A stretch of 64,000 bases of DNA, from assembly GCA_964477445.1 (NCBI GenBank), contig CAYZED010000012.1, forward strand, positions 1 to 64,000. Reading direction: 5' to 3'. Positions 10,023-18,149 of this stretch are shown here, piece by piece. Source of the stretch: CAYZED01 sp964477445 (GTDB taxonomy: Bacteria; Bacillota; Clostridia; Lutisporales; Lutisporaceae). Numbering within the stretch: the stretch's first letter is position 1; each line of letters opens with the position of its first letter. The notes under the pieces are model-generated. The model was given only the letters and a program-made list of their open reading frames with translations. It had not been told where the DNA came from and made no database searches. The position numbers and the translations under genes were made by a program.

Positions 10023-10162
10023 TAAATCTTTAGCTAAGGTTTTATGAAAACGTTTTATCACAAAGGTTTATGATTAAGTTTCTTGATGCTAGTAACCGGA
10101 AATCCGGTTCTATATATAAGTTGTTATTAATAAATAGCACGAATAATTATGGAGGTGAAAAC

Positions 10163-10411
10163 ATGGCAGTAAAAATTAGACTAAGAAGAATGGGCGCTAA
10201 GAAAGCTCCTTTTTACAGAATTGTAGTTGCTGATTCAAGATCCCCGAGAGATGGAAGATTCATCGAGGAAATTGGTTATTACAACCCAATGACAAACCCA
10301 GCTGATGTCAAAATTGACATAGAAGCAGCAAAAAAATGGCTTTCTGACGGAGCTCAACCTACAGACACTGTTAAAGTGCTCTTAAAGAAGAGTGGAGCGA
10401 TCTCCGAATAA
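10163..10411 (+). CDS. rpsP: Small ribosomal subunit protein bS16
   Basis: 82 residues from ATG 10163, with GGAGGTG at 10151-10157; upstream in-frame codons belong to the leader. Begins MAVKIRLRRMGAKKAPFYRI, the standard S16 start, followed by the conserved DSRSPRDGRFIEEIGYYNP. A component of the 30S 5' domain, needed for subunit assembly. The 140-base gap after ffh contains a short hairpin (AACCGG / CCGGTT near 10096-10110) that could be a control or processing element, though I cannot assign it. Confidence 0.97.
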   Translation: MAVKIRLRRMGAKKAPFYRIVVADSRSPRDGRFIEEIGYYNPMTNPADVKIDIEAAKKWLSDGAQPTDTVKVLLKKSGAISE

Positions 10412-10430
10412 TCTTCGAGGAGTGTGAGTT

Positions 10431-10658
10431 ATGAAAGAACTAGTTGAAGTAATTGCGAAGGCACTGGTTAAATATCCTGATCAAGTCGTTGTTAAACAGA
10501 CAGAAACGGATAGAGAAATTCTTATCGAGCTAACGGTAGCAGCTGAAGACATGGGAAAAGTAATCGGAAAGCATGGCCGCATAGCAAAAAATATTAGAAC
10601 TGTTGTTAAATCAGCAGCATATGATATTGATAAGAGGATATCAGTAGAAATACTTTAA
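10431..10658 (+). CDS. khpA: KH-domain RNA-binding protein KhpA (YlqC)
   Basis: 75 residues, essentially a single KH domain with the loop GKHGRIAKNIR (about residues 44-54), the GxxG-type nucleic-acid-binding turn. In Firmicutes KhpA partners KhpB/Jag and influences cell-wall and division mRNAs. It lies 19 bases after rpsP and before rimM, the conserved location. Length and start (ATG with GAGGAGTG upstream) are normal. Confidence 0.93.
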   Translation: MKELVEVIAKALVKYPDQVVVKQTETDREILIELTVAAEDMGKVIGKHGRIAKNIRTVVKSAAYDIDKRISVEIL

Positions 10659-10664
10659 TGATCG

Positions 10665-10691
10665 GGGGTTAGTTATTACTGACCCCTTTAT
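10665..10691 (+). terminator. Possible weak terminator or attenuator after khpA
   Basis: Stem GGGGTTAG / CTGACCCC (10665-10672, 10679-10686; one T-G pair) followed by TTTATC. The U-tract is poor, so partial termination or RNA processing is as likely as full termination. A second small hairpin (GCGTG / CACGT then TTTT) lies shortly after. Confidence 0.35.
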
Positions 10692-10796
10692 CGTGAGGAT
10701 TAATCGTTAATCTCGCGTGAATCACGTTTTTATAACGTGCGAATGTTTTAATTTCGTATGAATTTTGTGAATTAATTTAAGAATTTAGGTGTTAAA

Positions 10797-11306
10797 ATGC
10801 TGGAATATATTCGAATAGGTCAAATTGTAAATTTACATGGTCTTAAAGGCGATGTTAAAATTTATTCGCTGACAGATAATCTTAATAGATTCAAAAAACT
10901 TGAAGCGGTTCTTTTGGAAAAAAAAGATGGTTATGAAAAACTAAAAATAACTTCTGTGAAATTTTTAGCTGAAATGGTTATTCTTCATTTTGAGGGAATT
11001 GATACGCCTGAAATGGCACAAAAAATTAGAAATCAATATATTTGTGTAGATAGAGAAAATACTGTTAAACTGCCCAAAGACACATTTTTAATATGTGACT
11101 TAATTGGCTTAACTGTTAAGACAATGGACGGAGAAACATTAGGAATACTAACAGAAGTGCTTCAACCAGGTTCTAACGATGTTTACATTGTTAAGCCACT
11201 GGAAGGCGAAGACATACTAGTGCCAGCACTTAAGAGTGTAGTTAAAAAAATCGATTTTGAAACTAGAGAAGCTTTTGTAGAATTGCCTGAAGGCTTGTTG
11301 GATTAG
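10797..11306 (+). CDS. rimM: Ribosome maturation factor RimM
   Basis: Binds S19 and helps mature the 30S head. 169 residues: N-terminal RimM barrel (MLEYIRIGQIVNLHGLKGDVKI, with the conserved GLKGxVK) and a C-terminal PRC-barrel (DLIGLTVKTMDGETLGILTE...GSNDVYIV...LVPALKSVVKKID). Adjacent to trmD as in most bacteria. Start ATG 10797 has a modest AGGTG at 10787. Confidence 0.95.
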   Translation: MLEYIRIGQIVNLHGLKGDVKIYSLTDNLNRFKKLEAVLLEKKDGYEKLKITSVKFLAEMVILHFEGIDTPEMAQKIRNQYICVDRENTVKLPKDTFLICDLIGLTVKTMDGETLGILTEVLQPGSNDVYIVKPLEGEDILVPALKSVVKKIDFETREAFVELPEGLLD

Positions 11307-11396
11307 TGTTTGAGAATAGAATTCAGCTTGGATTTTTTAAGTATATAATTTCTTTTCAAAGTTAAAGTGTAGTTTTAGAAATTTGAGAGGTATAAG

Positions 11397-12149
11397 ATGC
11401 ATATCGATATAATGACGCTTTTTCCAGGTATGTTTCCTGCCGTCTTAGAGTCAAGTGTTTTAGGCAAAGCTATCGAAAAAGGTCTTTTTACACTGGAATA
11501 TCATAATATTCGTGATTTTACAGAAAATAAACATAAAAAAGTTGATGACACACCTTTTGGTGGAGGGCTAGGTATGATTATGACTTGTCAACCAATTTTT
11601 TCAACTCATGAATATATTTCGAATAAACTCGGTAAAAAACCATATACGATAATGATGTCACCTCAAGGAAATACTTTTGACCAAAAAAAAGCTTTAGAAT
11701 TATTAAAGCATGAAAATATATGTATTATTTGTGGACACTATGAAGGTGTTGACGAGAGAGTCAGTGACGCGCTTGTAGACGAAGAGATATCTCTAGGAGA
11801 CTTTGTGTTAACTGGGGGAGAAATTGCAGCTATGGCCATTGTAGACGCTATATGTAGGCTTATTCCTGGAGTTCTTCGCGAAGAAGACTCACATAGTATC
11901 GAAAGTCATAGTTCAGGCATGTTAGAGTTTCCTCAATATACTAGACCTGCAGAATTTAAGGGCATGAGCGTGCCAGATATTTTGTTGTCTGGACATCATG
12001 AAAACGTTGATAAATGGCGAAGAGAACAGTCTATAAAACGTACTTTTTTAAGGAGACCAGAATTACTTAAAAAAGTTGAATTGTCAAAAAAAGAACTAAA
12101 GTTTTTGAATGATTTAAAGACCGAAAGAATTTCTGAAGATGAATTTTAA
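11397..12149 (+). CDS. trmD: tRNA (guanine37-N1)-methyltransferase TrmD
   Basis: SPOUT-class methyltransferase that makes m1G37 in tRNAs with G36, preventing +1 frameshifts. 250 residues, standard length. Knot motifs are visible: CGHYEGVDERV, EISLGDFVLTGGE and the Asp of AAMAIVDAICRLIPGV. The tail has the usual substrate-binding helix KWRREQSIKRTFLRRPELL. It lies between rimM and rplS. Start ATG 11397 follows GAGAGG. Confidence 0.96.
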   Translation: MHIDIMTLFPGMFPAVLESSVLGKAIEKGLFTLEYHNIRDFTENKHKKVDDTPFGGGLGMIMTCQPIFSTHEYISNKLGKKPYTIMMSPQGNTFDQKKALELLKHENICIICGHYEGVDERVSDALVDEEISLGDFVLTGGEIAAMAIVDAICRLIPGVLREEDSHSIESHSSGMLEFPQYTRPAEFKGMSVPDILLSGHHENVDKWRREQSIKRTFLRRPELLKKVELSKKELKFLNDLKTERISEDEF

Positions 12150-12212
12150 GAGGAAGTTTGGAATTTTGTATGGGATTTGTATGGGAATTATTTAAAAATA
12201 TTAAAAAGTGAA

Positions 12213-12241
12213 TTGCATAAGAATAAACCTTATGATATAAT
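12213..12241 (+). promoter_or_regulatory. Promoter of rplS
   Basis: TTGCAT (12213-12218), 17-base spacer, perfect TATAAT (12236-12241). It gives rplS its own transcript separate from the upstream trmD operon. Confidence 0.75.
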
Positions 12242-12248
12242 ACTCACG

Positions 12249-12311
12249 TTAAAACGGACGCTCCGCTGCCTAAGTGCATGAACGTCTATGATGGAAGGAG
12301 GGACATTAAAG
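12249..12311 (+). promoter_or_regulatory. rplS 5' leader, candidate L19 autoregulatory RNA
   Basis: The 60-base leader can close a stem GACG / CGTC (12257-12260 with 12283-12286) around an internal region containing CCGCTGCC and AAGTGCATG. Leaders that bind L19 are known upstream of rplS in Firmicutes; whether this matches that family needs a covariance search. Confidence 0.45.
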
Positions 12312-12662
12312 ATGAATCTTATAAGTGTAATTGAGAGCGAACAGCTCAGAAGTGATATTCCTGTATTCAATGTAGGAGACACTGTAAAAGTCCATGTTAA
12401 AGTTGTGGAAGGCGTAAGAGAAAGAATTCAGATTTACGAAGGCGTTGTTCTTAAAAGACAAGGCGGCGGACTTTCTGAAACTTTCACAGTAAGAAGATTA
12501 TCCTCTGGCATTGGTGTGGAAAGAACTTTCCCATTACATAGCCCTAGAGTTGATAAAATCGAAGTGACCAGACAAGGTAAAGTTAGAAGAGCTAAACTAA
12601 ACTATCTCAGAGATAGAGTTGGTAAAGCAGCTAAGGTTAAAGAAAAATCAAGAGCTCGATAG
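12312..12662 (+). CDS. rplS: Large ribosomal subunit protein bL19
   Basis: 116 residues from ATG 12312, with GGAAGGAGGG at 12294-12303; two ATG codons at 12288 and 12291 precede that site and are not used. Conserved L19 sequence FNVGDTVKVHVKVVEGVRER, YEGVVLKRQGGG and FPLHSPRVDKIEV. L19 lies at the 30S-50S interface. Own promoter upstream and own terminator downstream. Confidence 0.97.
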   Translation: MNLISVIESEQLRSDIPVFNVGDTVKVHVKVVEGVRERIQIYEGVVLKRQGGGLSETFTVRRLSSGIGVERTFPLHSPRVDKIEVTRQGKVRRAKLNYLRDRVGKAAKVKEKSRAR

Positions 12663-12676
12663 TATTCGAAGATTTG

Positions 12677-12712
12677 AAAGAGTTGTAATCTTAATGGTTA
12701 TAGCTCTTTTTT
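12677..12712 (+). terminator. Terminator after rplS
   Basis: 12-bp stem AAAGAGTTGTAA / TTATAGCTCTTT (12677-12688, 12698-12709, two wobble pairs) followed by further T. Confidence 0.8.
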
Positions 12713-12795
12713 ATTGTATTTTTATTGTATGTAGACCTTTGTTTTGTTATTATATATAGTGGTATTGATACAAATAGGTAGGAGTAAATTTTAAA

Positions 12796-13695
12796 ATGAA
12801 TATTCAATGGTATCCAGGTCATATGACCAAAGCGCGACGAAAAATTGAAGAGGATATTAAGTTAGTAGATGTATTAGTTGAGCTACTAGACGCCAGAATC
12901 CCTTTGAGCAGTAGAAACCCTGACATTGACAGAATAGCAAAAGATAAAAAACGTATCGTCGTTTTAAATAAATATGATTTAGCTGACGAGAACGTGACGC
13001 GTTTATGGGTGAATTATTTTGAGAAAAAGGGAATTAAAGTAGTTCTTGCTGACAGCTCAAAAGGAAAAGGACTCAAGGAAGTTGAAAATGCGGCACTAAG
13101 TCTTATGAAAGAAAAGTTAGATAGACTTAAAGAGCGTGGGCTTTTAGTTAAAACAGTTAGAATTATGATTCTTGGAATACCAAATGTTGGAAAGTCGACG
13201 TTTATTAATAAAGTAGCAAAAAAAGCTATTACTGAAACAGGCGACAGACCAGGTGTTACTAGATCACGACAATGGGTAAAAGTTAGCGATAGATTAGAAT
13301 TACTTGATACACCAGGGATTCTTTGGCCAAAGTTTGAAGATGAAATGGTTGGCTATCACTTAGCATACACTGGGGCAATTAAAGATGACATTATAGATAG
13401 GATAACGCTTGCTGGCAAATTAGCGCTTTTATTATCAAAAAAATATCCTGAGAGAATGAAAGAGCGATATAAATTAACAGATGAAGAATTAAATCTTTCA
13501 ATAGAAGAAATCTTAGAAATCATCGGAAAAAAGAGAGGTTTTCTCATGTCTGGTGGTCGAATTGATTTTGAAAGAACTGCTATTATTCTTTTAGATGAAT
13601 TTAGAGGTGGGAAACTAGGGAAAATAACGCTTGAAACGCCTGAAGACTTCAATAAAGCGGCTTTAGATGCCGATAGTATTAATAATAAAAAGTAA
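12796..13695 (+). CDS. rbgA: Ribosome biogenesis GTPase RbgA (YlqF)
   Basis: Circularly permuted GTPase for late 50S assembly: G4 motif NKYD (58-61) precedes G1 GIPNVGKST (127-135) and G3 DTPG, the hallmark of the YlqF/YawG group. The N-terminus MNIQWYPGHMTKA is typical and the C-terminal RNA-binding region (FLMSGGRIDFERTAI...DEFRGGKLGKITLE) is intact. 299 residues. It lies between rplS and rnhB as in Bacillus. The stop codon region has been copied into a tandem repeat downstream. Confidence 0.96.
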   Translation: MNIQWYPGHMTKARRKIEEDIKLVDVLVELLDARIPLSSRNPDIDRIAKDKKRIVVLNKYDLADENVTRLWVNYFEKKGIKVVLADSSKGKGLKEVENAALSLMKEKLDRLKERGLLVKTVRIMILGIPNVGKSTFINKVAKKAITETGDRPGVTRSRQWVKVSDRLELLDTPGILWPKFEDEMVGYHLAYTGAIKDDIIDRITLAGKLALLLSKKYPERMKERYKLTDEELNLSIEEILEIIGKKRGFLMSGGRIDFERTAIILLDEFRGGKLGKITLETPEDFNKAALDADSINNKK

Positions 13696-13815
13696 AATAA
13701 AAAGTAAAATAAAAAGTAAAATAAAAAGTAAAATAAAAAGCAACAGTAAAAAGCAACAGTAAAAAGCAACAGTAAAAAGCAACAATATAAAGTAATAATA
13801 AAAAGTAATAATAAA
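13687..13815. repeat. Tandem repeats growing out of the rbgA stop codon
   Basis: About four to five copies of a 12-bp unit AAAAAGTAAAAT start inside the last codons of rbgA, then change into four copies of a 13-bp unit AAAAAGCAACAGT, then decay into AAAAGTAATAAT-like units up to the rnhB start. The first unit contains the rbgA terminal Lys codon and stop. Confidence 0.9.
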
Positions 13816-13841
13816 ATCAATAATGAATAAGGAAATATATT

Positions 13842-14489
13842 ATGGCAATAAAGATTAGAAATATGGAAGTTGAATTAGAACGACTGGAAAAGATGAATCT
13901 TTATGAAAATGATTTATACTCGAGAGGTTATTTGAAAATTGCTGGCATTGACGAAGCTGGAAGAGGGCCTTTGATGGGACCAGTAGTCGCGGCGGCGGTA
14001 ATTTTGCCTAAAGGACTTCTCATACCTGGAGTTAATGACTCGAAGAAAGTCTCTGAAAAGAATAGAGAAATTTTGTATGAAGAAATAATCGAGTCAGCCA
14101 TATCATGGGGTGTCGGAATAATTGGACCTGAAAGAATTGATAAAATTAATATACTAAATGCCACAAAAGAAGCTATGTTCCAAGCGATAAATAGTTTAAG
14201 CGAAAAGCCAGATCATTTATTAATAGATGCAGTTAAACTGAACTATCCTGAGATCGAATTCACTCCCTTAATAAAAGGGGATAGTCTAAGTCATAGTATT
14301 GCAGCAGCGTCAATCATTGCGAAAGTCACAAGAGATAGAATTGTAAGGGAATACTCACTTTTATATCCTGATTTCAAATTTGAAAAGAACAAAGGTTATG
14401 GAACAGCTGAGCATATANNNNNNNNNNCACTTAAAAAGTTCGGCGCGCTACCGATTCACAGACGTTCGTTTATAAAGAATTTTTTTTGA
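13842..14489 (+). CDS. rnhB: Ribonuclease HII (small assembly gap)
   Basis: Removes ribonucleotides and RNA primers from DNA-RNA hybrids. 215 residues with catalytic DEAGRGP (Asp37, Glu38), LLIDAVKL (third acidic residue) and SIAAASIIAKVTRDR. Ns at 14418-14427 sit between GYGTAEHI and LKKFGALPIHRRSF; homologues suggest that about two codons belong there, so the gene is intact. Located after rbgA, the standard order. Confidence 0.95.
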   Translation: MAIKIRNMEVELERLEKMNLYENDLYSRGYLKIAGIDEAGRGPLMGPVVAAAVILPKGLLIPGVNDSKKVSEKNREILYEEIIESAISWGVGIIGPERIDKINILNATKEAMFQAINSLSEKPDHLLIDAVKLNYPEIEFTPLIKGDSLSHSIAAASIIAKVTRDRIVREYSLLYPDFKFEKNKGYGTAEHIXXXXLKKFGALPIHRRSFIKNFF

Positions 14490-14566
14490 ATGAAGATATT
14501 TTTACTGTTATTGAATACTTCTTGTGTGTTTTGATTTATTTTTCTTAAGATTGCGAGGCGAATATT

Positions 14567-16708
14567 ATGGCGGTAAGAATTGATTCTATTGGAGCGGTAC
14601 TTCTAAAACAAGAGCTCAAAGATTATATAAAAAGTCTTGAGCCAGGGGACAAGATAAAAGGCAGAATAGTTGAAATTGAAAAAGGCCAAGTAACTATTAA
14701 AGCTACTAATGGACAATTAATTAAGGCAAATGTTTCTTCGGATATGCGACTTGAAGATGGAGTTTTTGTTGAACTTCAAATTGACGAGGTTCACGATGAA
14801 AAGATATTTGCATCTCTTCAAGCAATCGAGAAAAAGACTCCCGATACTGATAATGTGCTAAAAAATCTACTAAAAAATATTGGGTTACAGTCTAGTCAAG
14901 TTAATGTCGAGGTAGCGAAGGTTCTCATGAAAAACAACTTGCCTGTAAATGCGGAAAGTATTACAAAAGTTGTTAATCTATTAAAAAACTCAACTATATT
15001 AGCAAATACAAGTCCAGAAGGTGCTATCGGGATAATGAGCTCTGGACAAGATATTAGAAATACTGACTTAGAGACTCTGAAAAAAATTGCTGTTTCTTTC
15101 GAGGCAGATATTAGAAAATATATGACTGAAATTGAGGAAACTAATCAAGAGGATAAGGCAAAGTCAGAAAACAATTTGTCTGTAAAAGGCGCAGAACAGC
15201 TATTTTCCGACAAACCAACAGTTAAAAAAAATCAACAAGGAATTTCAAGTAATAGTGTTAATATTGATGATGTTGATGATTTAGAGACAGATTCGAATAT
15301 CAATAAAAAATCAGATGTAAATTCAAAGATGGATGCAAATACTAAGGTGGACGCAAACACTAAGGTTGATGTTAATACAAAGTCTGATAAAGGTGTTTCG
15401 GCTTCCACAATGTCCAATACGATCCAAAATGATGGGAATTCTTCAAATACAAAAAACGCTAGTATCATTGGCTCAAACAAAACAAGTAATTTAGAAGAAC
15501 CAAATGAAATCAAAAATATAAATATTAATTCAGAAATTGAAGGTCAAAATGAGTTAAGTGAATCAAATAACAAGAAGTTGGTAAATGAGTCGGAATTGCT
15601 TGTAAACAAAAGATCAATAAATGCAAATTCTAATCAAGCTTCTAATCAAGCTCAAAACAGAACAATTGATGATAATATGATGATTGATGCATCAATAACT
15701 GCAGCCCTAAAAAACTCAATTAATAGAACTACAGATAAAACAGCTGAGACTTTCGAAAATTCAACTACAAGTATTAAGAAATCAGTTGTTGACAGTATGA
15801 TGGAAGCTGAGTTTAACGGGAAACCAATTTTGCCTTTTGATAGTGCATCAATAAAAGAACAGCTCCGAAAAGTAGGTATATCAGATAATCCTGAAATTGA
15901 AAAATTCATCGAAAAAACAGCAGCGATACTATCAAAACTTGATTTAGCAAATATTGAAAAGCTTACATGGCTTGCCTCAAAAGGTATTGAACCAACCCCT
16001 GCAAATCTAGATGCGCTTGATAATCATATGAATAAGACCAATAAATTATCAACTCTTTTAGAGAATTTGACAAAGCAATTGAGTCAATATGATTCTCCTG
16101 AACTAAATGTTTTAAAAGATACTCTCAGCAAAATTCATATTCCACCTAGAGCGGTTGAAAACAGTGAAAACGTTAAAGAAGCTTTTAAGGCTATCGTAAA
16201 AATGAGCGAAAGCGTTGATTTGTATTTAGCTAGAAGTGGAATTCAAGATGATGGAATAAGATCTACTTTATCTAATATGAAAGATAACCTTGATTTCATG
16301 AGACAAGTAAATCAATTTAATAATTTTATTCAAATACCAGTTCAAATGAATGATAACAAAACGACAGCAGAAGTATATGTTTATCGCGACAAGAGTCGAA
16401 GCAAAATTATCGACCCAGAAAACGCCACAATTTTAATATCACTCGACTTGCCAAAATCTGGTATAATAGAAAGCATGATTAAACTTACTGAAAAAAATGT
16501 AAATGTTACTTTTAGAATAGAAAAGCCAATAGTTGGTATATTTTTGAAAGCTAACGAAAAGACTTTATCAAATAGACTAGAGGCACGTGGTTATACTTTG
16601 ATGCCACTAAAAACAATTAAACTTGACGAAGTTTTTAATTTGATGAAAATGGAAGAATTGATTGGTGGAGCAAAAATCGAAAGGTTACAATTTGATTTAA
16701 GAGTATAA
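14567..16708 (+). CDS. FliK C-terminal-like protein with long low-complexity linker (YlqG-like)
   Basis: 713 residues. The N-terminal 90 form a possible OB-like barrel (GDKIKGRIVEIEKGQVTIKA). Residues about 190-390 are Asn/Ser/Lys/Thr-rich, including imperfect repeats of the form DANTKVD / DVNTKSD. The C-terminal 100 residues (IQIPVQMNDNKTTAEVYVYR, DLPKSGIIESMIKL, NVNVTFRIEKPIVGIFLKAN) resemble the hook-length control C-terminal domain of FliK. The next gene encodes a lone FlhB C-terminal-like protein, and the FliK-like/FlhB-like pair matches ylqG-ylqH of Bacillus, found outside flagellar loci. Its role is unknown; a link to a cytoplasmic switch rather than motility is possible. Confidence 0.7.
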   Translation: MAVRIDSIGAVLLKQELKDYIKSLEPGDKIKGRIVEIEKGQVTIKATNGQLIKANVSSDMRLEDGVFVELQIDEVHDEKIFASLQAIEKKTPDTDNVLKNLLKNIGLQSSQVNVEVAKVLMKNNLPVNAESITKVVNLLKNSTILANTSPEGAIGIMSSGQDIRNTDLETLKKIAVSFEADIRKYMTEIEETNQEDKAKSENNLSVKGAEQLFSDKPTVKKNQQGISSNSVNIDDVDDLETDSNINKKSDVNSKMDANTKVDANTKVDVNTKSDKGVSASTMSNTIQNDGNSSNTKNASIIGSNKTSNLEEPNEIKNININSEIEGQNELSESNNKKLVNESELLVNKRSINANSNQASNQAQNRTIDDNMMIDASITAALKNSINRTTDKTAETFENSTTSIKKSVVDSMMEAEFNGKPILPFDSASIKEQLRKVGISDNPEIEKFIEKTAAILSKLDLANIEKLTWLASKGIEPTPANLDALDNHMNKTNKLSTLLENLTKQLSQYDSPELNVLKDTLSKIHIPPRAVENSENVKEAFKAIVKMSESVDLYLARSGIQDDGIRSTLSNMKDNLDFMRQVNQFNNFIQIPVQMNDNKTTAEVYVYRDKSRSKIIDPENATILISLDLPKSGIIESMIKLTEKNVNVTFRIEKPIVGIFLKANEKTLSNRLEARGYTLMPLKTIKLDEVFNLMKMEELIGGAKIERLQFDLRV

Positions 16709-16720
16709 ATAGGAGGCACT

Positions 16721-17008
16721 ATGACTGAAAAGAAAATAGATAAAAAAATTACAAAAAAAGCCGTAGCGCTCTCTTATGATACATCGCTATCCGCACCAAA
16801 AATCACCGCGCTCGGAAAGGGCGAAATTGCAGAAAAAATAATTCAAACTGCCAGAGCAAATAATGTTCCCGTGTTTGAAAATAGTACGCTTGTTGAGACA
16901 CTTATTAGCCTTGATTTGGGTTCTGAAATACCAGCTGAACTTTATGCTGTTGTGGCTGAAATTTTGGTTTTTATTTCAGAAATCGATATAAAACAGAAGG
17001 GAAAATAA
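16721..17008 (+). CDS. FlhB C-terminal domain-like protein (YlqH family)
   Basis: 95 residues resembling only the cytoplasmic FlhB tail: KKAVALSYDTSLSAPKITALGKGEIAEKII, with no membrane part. The NPTH autocleavage site that FlhB uses for substrate switching is not present. It lies 12 bases after the FliK-like gene and its stop overlaps the likely start of yraN, so the three are translationally linked. Function unknown; interaction with the FliK-like partner is an inference from the flagellar system. Confidence 0.8.
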   Translation: MTEKKIDKKITKKAVALSYDTSLSAPKITALGKGEIAEKIIQTARANNVPVFENSTLVETLISLDLGSEIPAELYAVVAEILVFISEIDIKQKGK

Positions 17009-17412
17009 TTACTACGATAAATAAACGTAAAATAGGAAATTTAGGTGAAAAAATTGCTTCGGACTATTTAGTCTCGAAGGGGTATAATATTATTACGATG
17101 AATTATTACATAAGGGGCGGTGAAATAGATATAATCGCTACTATTCACGACCTTATTGTTTTTTTTGAGGTTAAAAGCAGATCCTGTGAAACTCATGGCA
17201 CACCAGCGGAAGCAGTTACCAAACAAAAATCGAACAGAATGATAAAAACAGCAATGCACTTTATAACTCAAGAAAAAATATTTGATAGAATGATACGGTT
17301 TGATGTAATTGAAATTAATACTGATATGAAGTATTTTCAGGGAGATGAACCGCACTTTATGATAAATCACATAGAGAATGCGTTTGAATATTACGGTCGA
17401 TTAGGATTTTAA
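17008..17412 (+). CDS. yraN: UPF0102 protein YraN (non-standard start)
   Basis: The conserved YraN core, NKRKIGNLGEKIASDYLVSK then GYNIITMNYYIRGGEIDII and VFFEVKSRS, has the nuclease-like Glu-Ile-Asp...Glu-Val-Lys triad. The first ATG (17098) would remove the conserved GxxGExxAxxYL block. No ATG, GTG or TTG exists upstream in frame, but AGAAGGG at 16995-17001 sits 6 bases before ATT 17008, which overlaps the ylqH-like stop; ATA at 17017 would give the family-typical MNKRK. So an ATT or ATA start is proposed. 134 residues from ATT. The role in bacteria is unclear; often linked to DNA uptake or repair. Confidence 0.85.
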   Translation: MTTINKRKIGNLGEKIASDYLVSKGYNIITMNYYIRGGEIDIIATIHDLIVFFEVKSRSCETHGTPAEAVTKQKSNRMIKTAMHFITQEKIFDRMIRFDVIEINTDMKYFQGDEPHFMINHIENAFEYYGRLGF

Positions 17413-17482
17413 ATCAAAATTAGATTTCAAATTAGACTGAGAATTTAGAATTAGACTGGGATTTTAGTTTAGAAAGGTAAGT
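17403..17482. repeat. Degenerate repeats after the yraN stop
   Basis: Copies of the yraN 3' end TTAGGATTTTA recur with changes (TTAGATTTCAAATTAGACTG, TTTAGAATTAGACTGGG, ATTTTAGTTTAG) and fill the spacer to the next gene. Confidence 0.6.
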
Positions 17483-17484
17483 AT

Positions 17485-18048
17485 ATGAGCTTTAAAAATT
17501 CACTAGATATTTCGCACAAAATAATAAAAGATACTATTAAACTTGGCGATACTGTGATTGATGCGACCATGGGAAATGGGAATGATACAGTTTTGTTAGC
17601 AGAGCTTATTGGAGAAGAGGGCAAAGTTTTTGCTTTTGATATACAAGACTTAGCCATTTCCAATACAAAATACAAGTTAGAAGTTAAAGGATTAACAGGA
17701 CGAGTAAATCTAATAAAAGATGGTCATGAAAATTTTGATAAATATATAGATAAAGAAGTTTCGGCAATAATGTACAATTTGGGATACTTGCCAGGTGGCG
17801 ATCATAATATATATACTATGCCTGAAACTACTAGAGCGTCTCTAATTATTGGTATGGAAAAGCTTAAAGTTGGCGGAATTATTTCGATTGTGGTATATTA
17901 CGGTGGAGATAGTGGTTTTGTTGAAAAGGACGATATAGTCGAATTTATCAAGTCAATTGATAATAAGAAGTTTTCAGTTCTAAAGTGTTCGTGGGAGAAT
18001 CAACCGAATTGTCCGCCTATAGCGATAATAATTGAAAAAATAAAATAG
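17485..18048 (+). CDS. mnmM: tRNA wobble-uridine methyltransferase MnmM (YtqB)
   Basis: Class I SAM methyltransferase of the rRNA_methylase/YtqB family. 187 residues with SAM motif I VIDATMGNGNDTVLLA, the family signature MYNLGYLPGGDH, TRASL...LKVGGIISIVVYYGGDSG and the C-terminal NCPPIAIIIEK. MnmM makes the last methylation of mnm5(s2)U34 where MnmC is absent. The s2U part of the same modification is made by MnmA, also encoded in this window (27873). Start ATG 17485 follows AGAAAGG. Confidence 0.87.
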   Translation: MSFKNSLDISHKIIKDTIKLGDTVIDATMGNGNDTVLLAELIGEEGKVFAFDIQDLAISNTKYKLEVKGLTGRVNLIKDGHENFDKYIDKEVSAIMYNLGYLPGGDHNIYTMPETTRASLIIGMEKLKVGGIISIVVYYGGDSGFVEKDDIVEFIKSIDNKKFSVLKCSWENQPNCPPIAIIIEKIK

Positions 18049-18149
18049 GAAAAATTAATCAAGAAAATACAAAATTTTAAATAAAAAAATTCAAAAGATA
18101 GAAATTAATAAATATAAAAAATTAGAAAATAGAAATGGAAGAATAAAAA

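Noticed and set aside
13687..13815. Possible CRISPR-like array
   Set aside because: Units of 12-13 bp follow one another without unique spacers and derive from the rbgA end; no cas genes are present.
16721..17008. True flagellar FlhB
   Set aside because: No membrane domain and no NPTH site; only the cytoplasmic tail fold is present.
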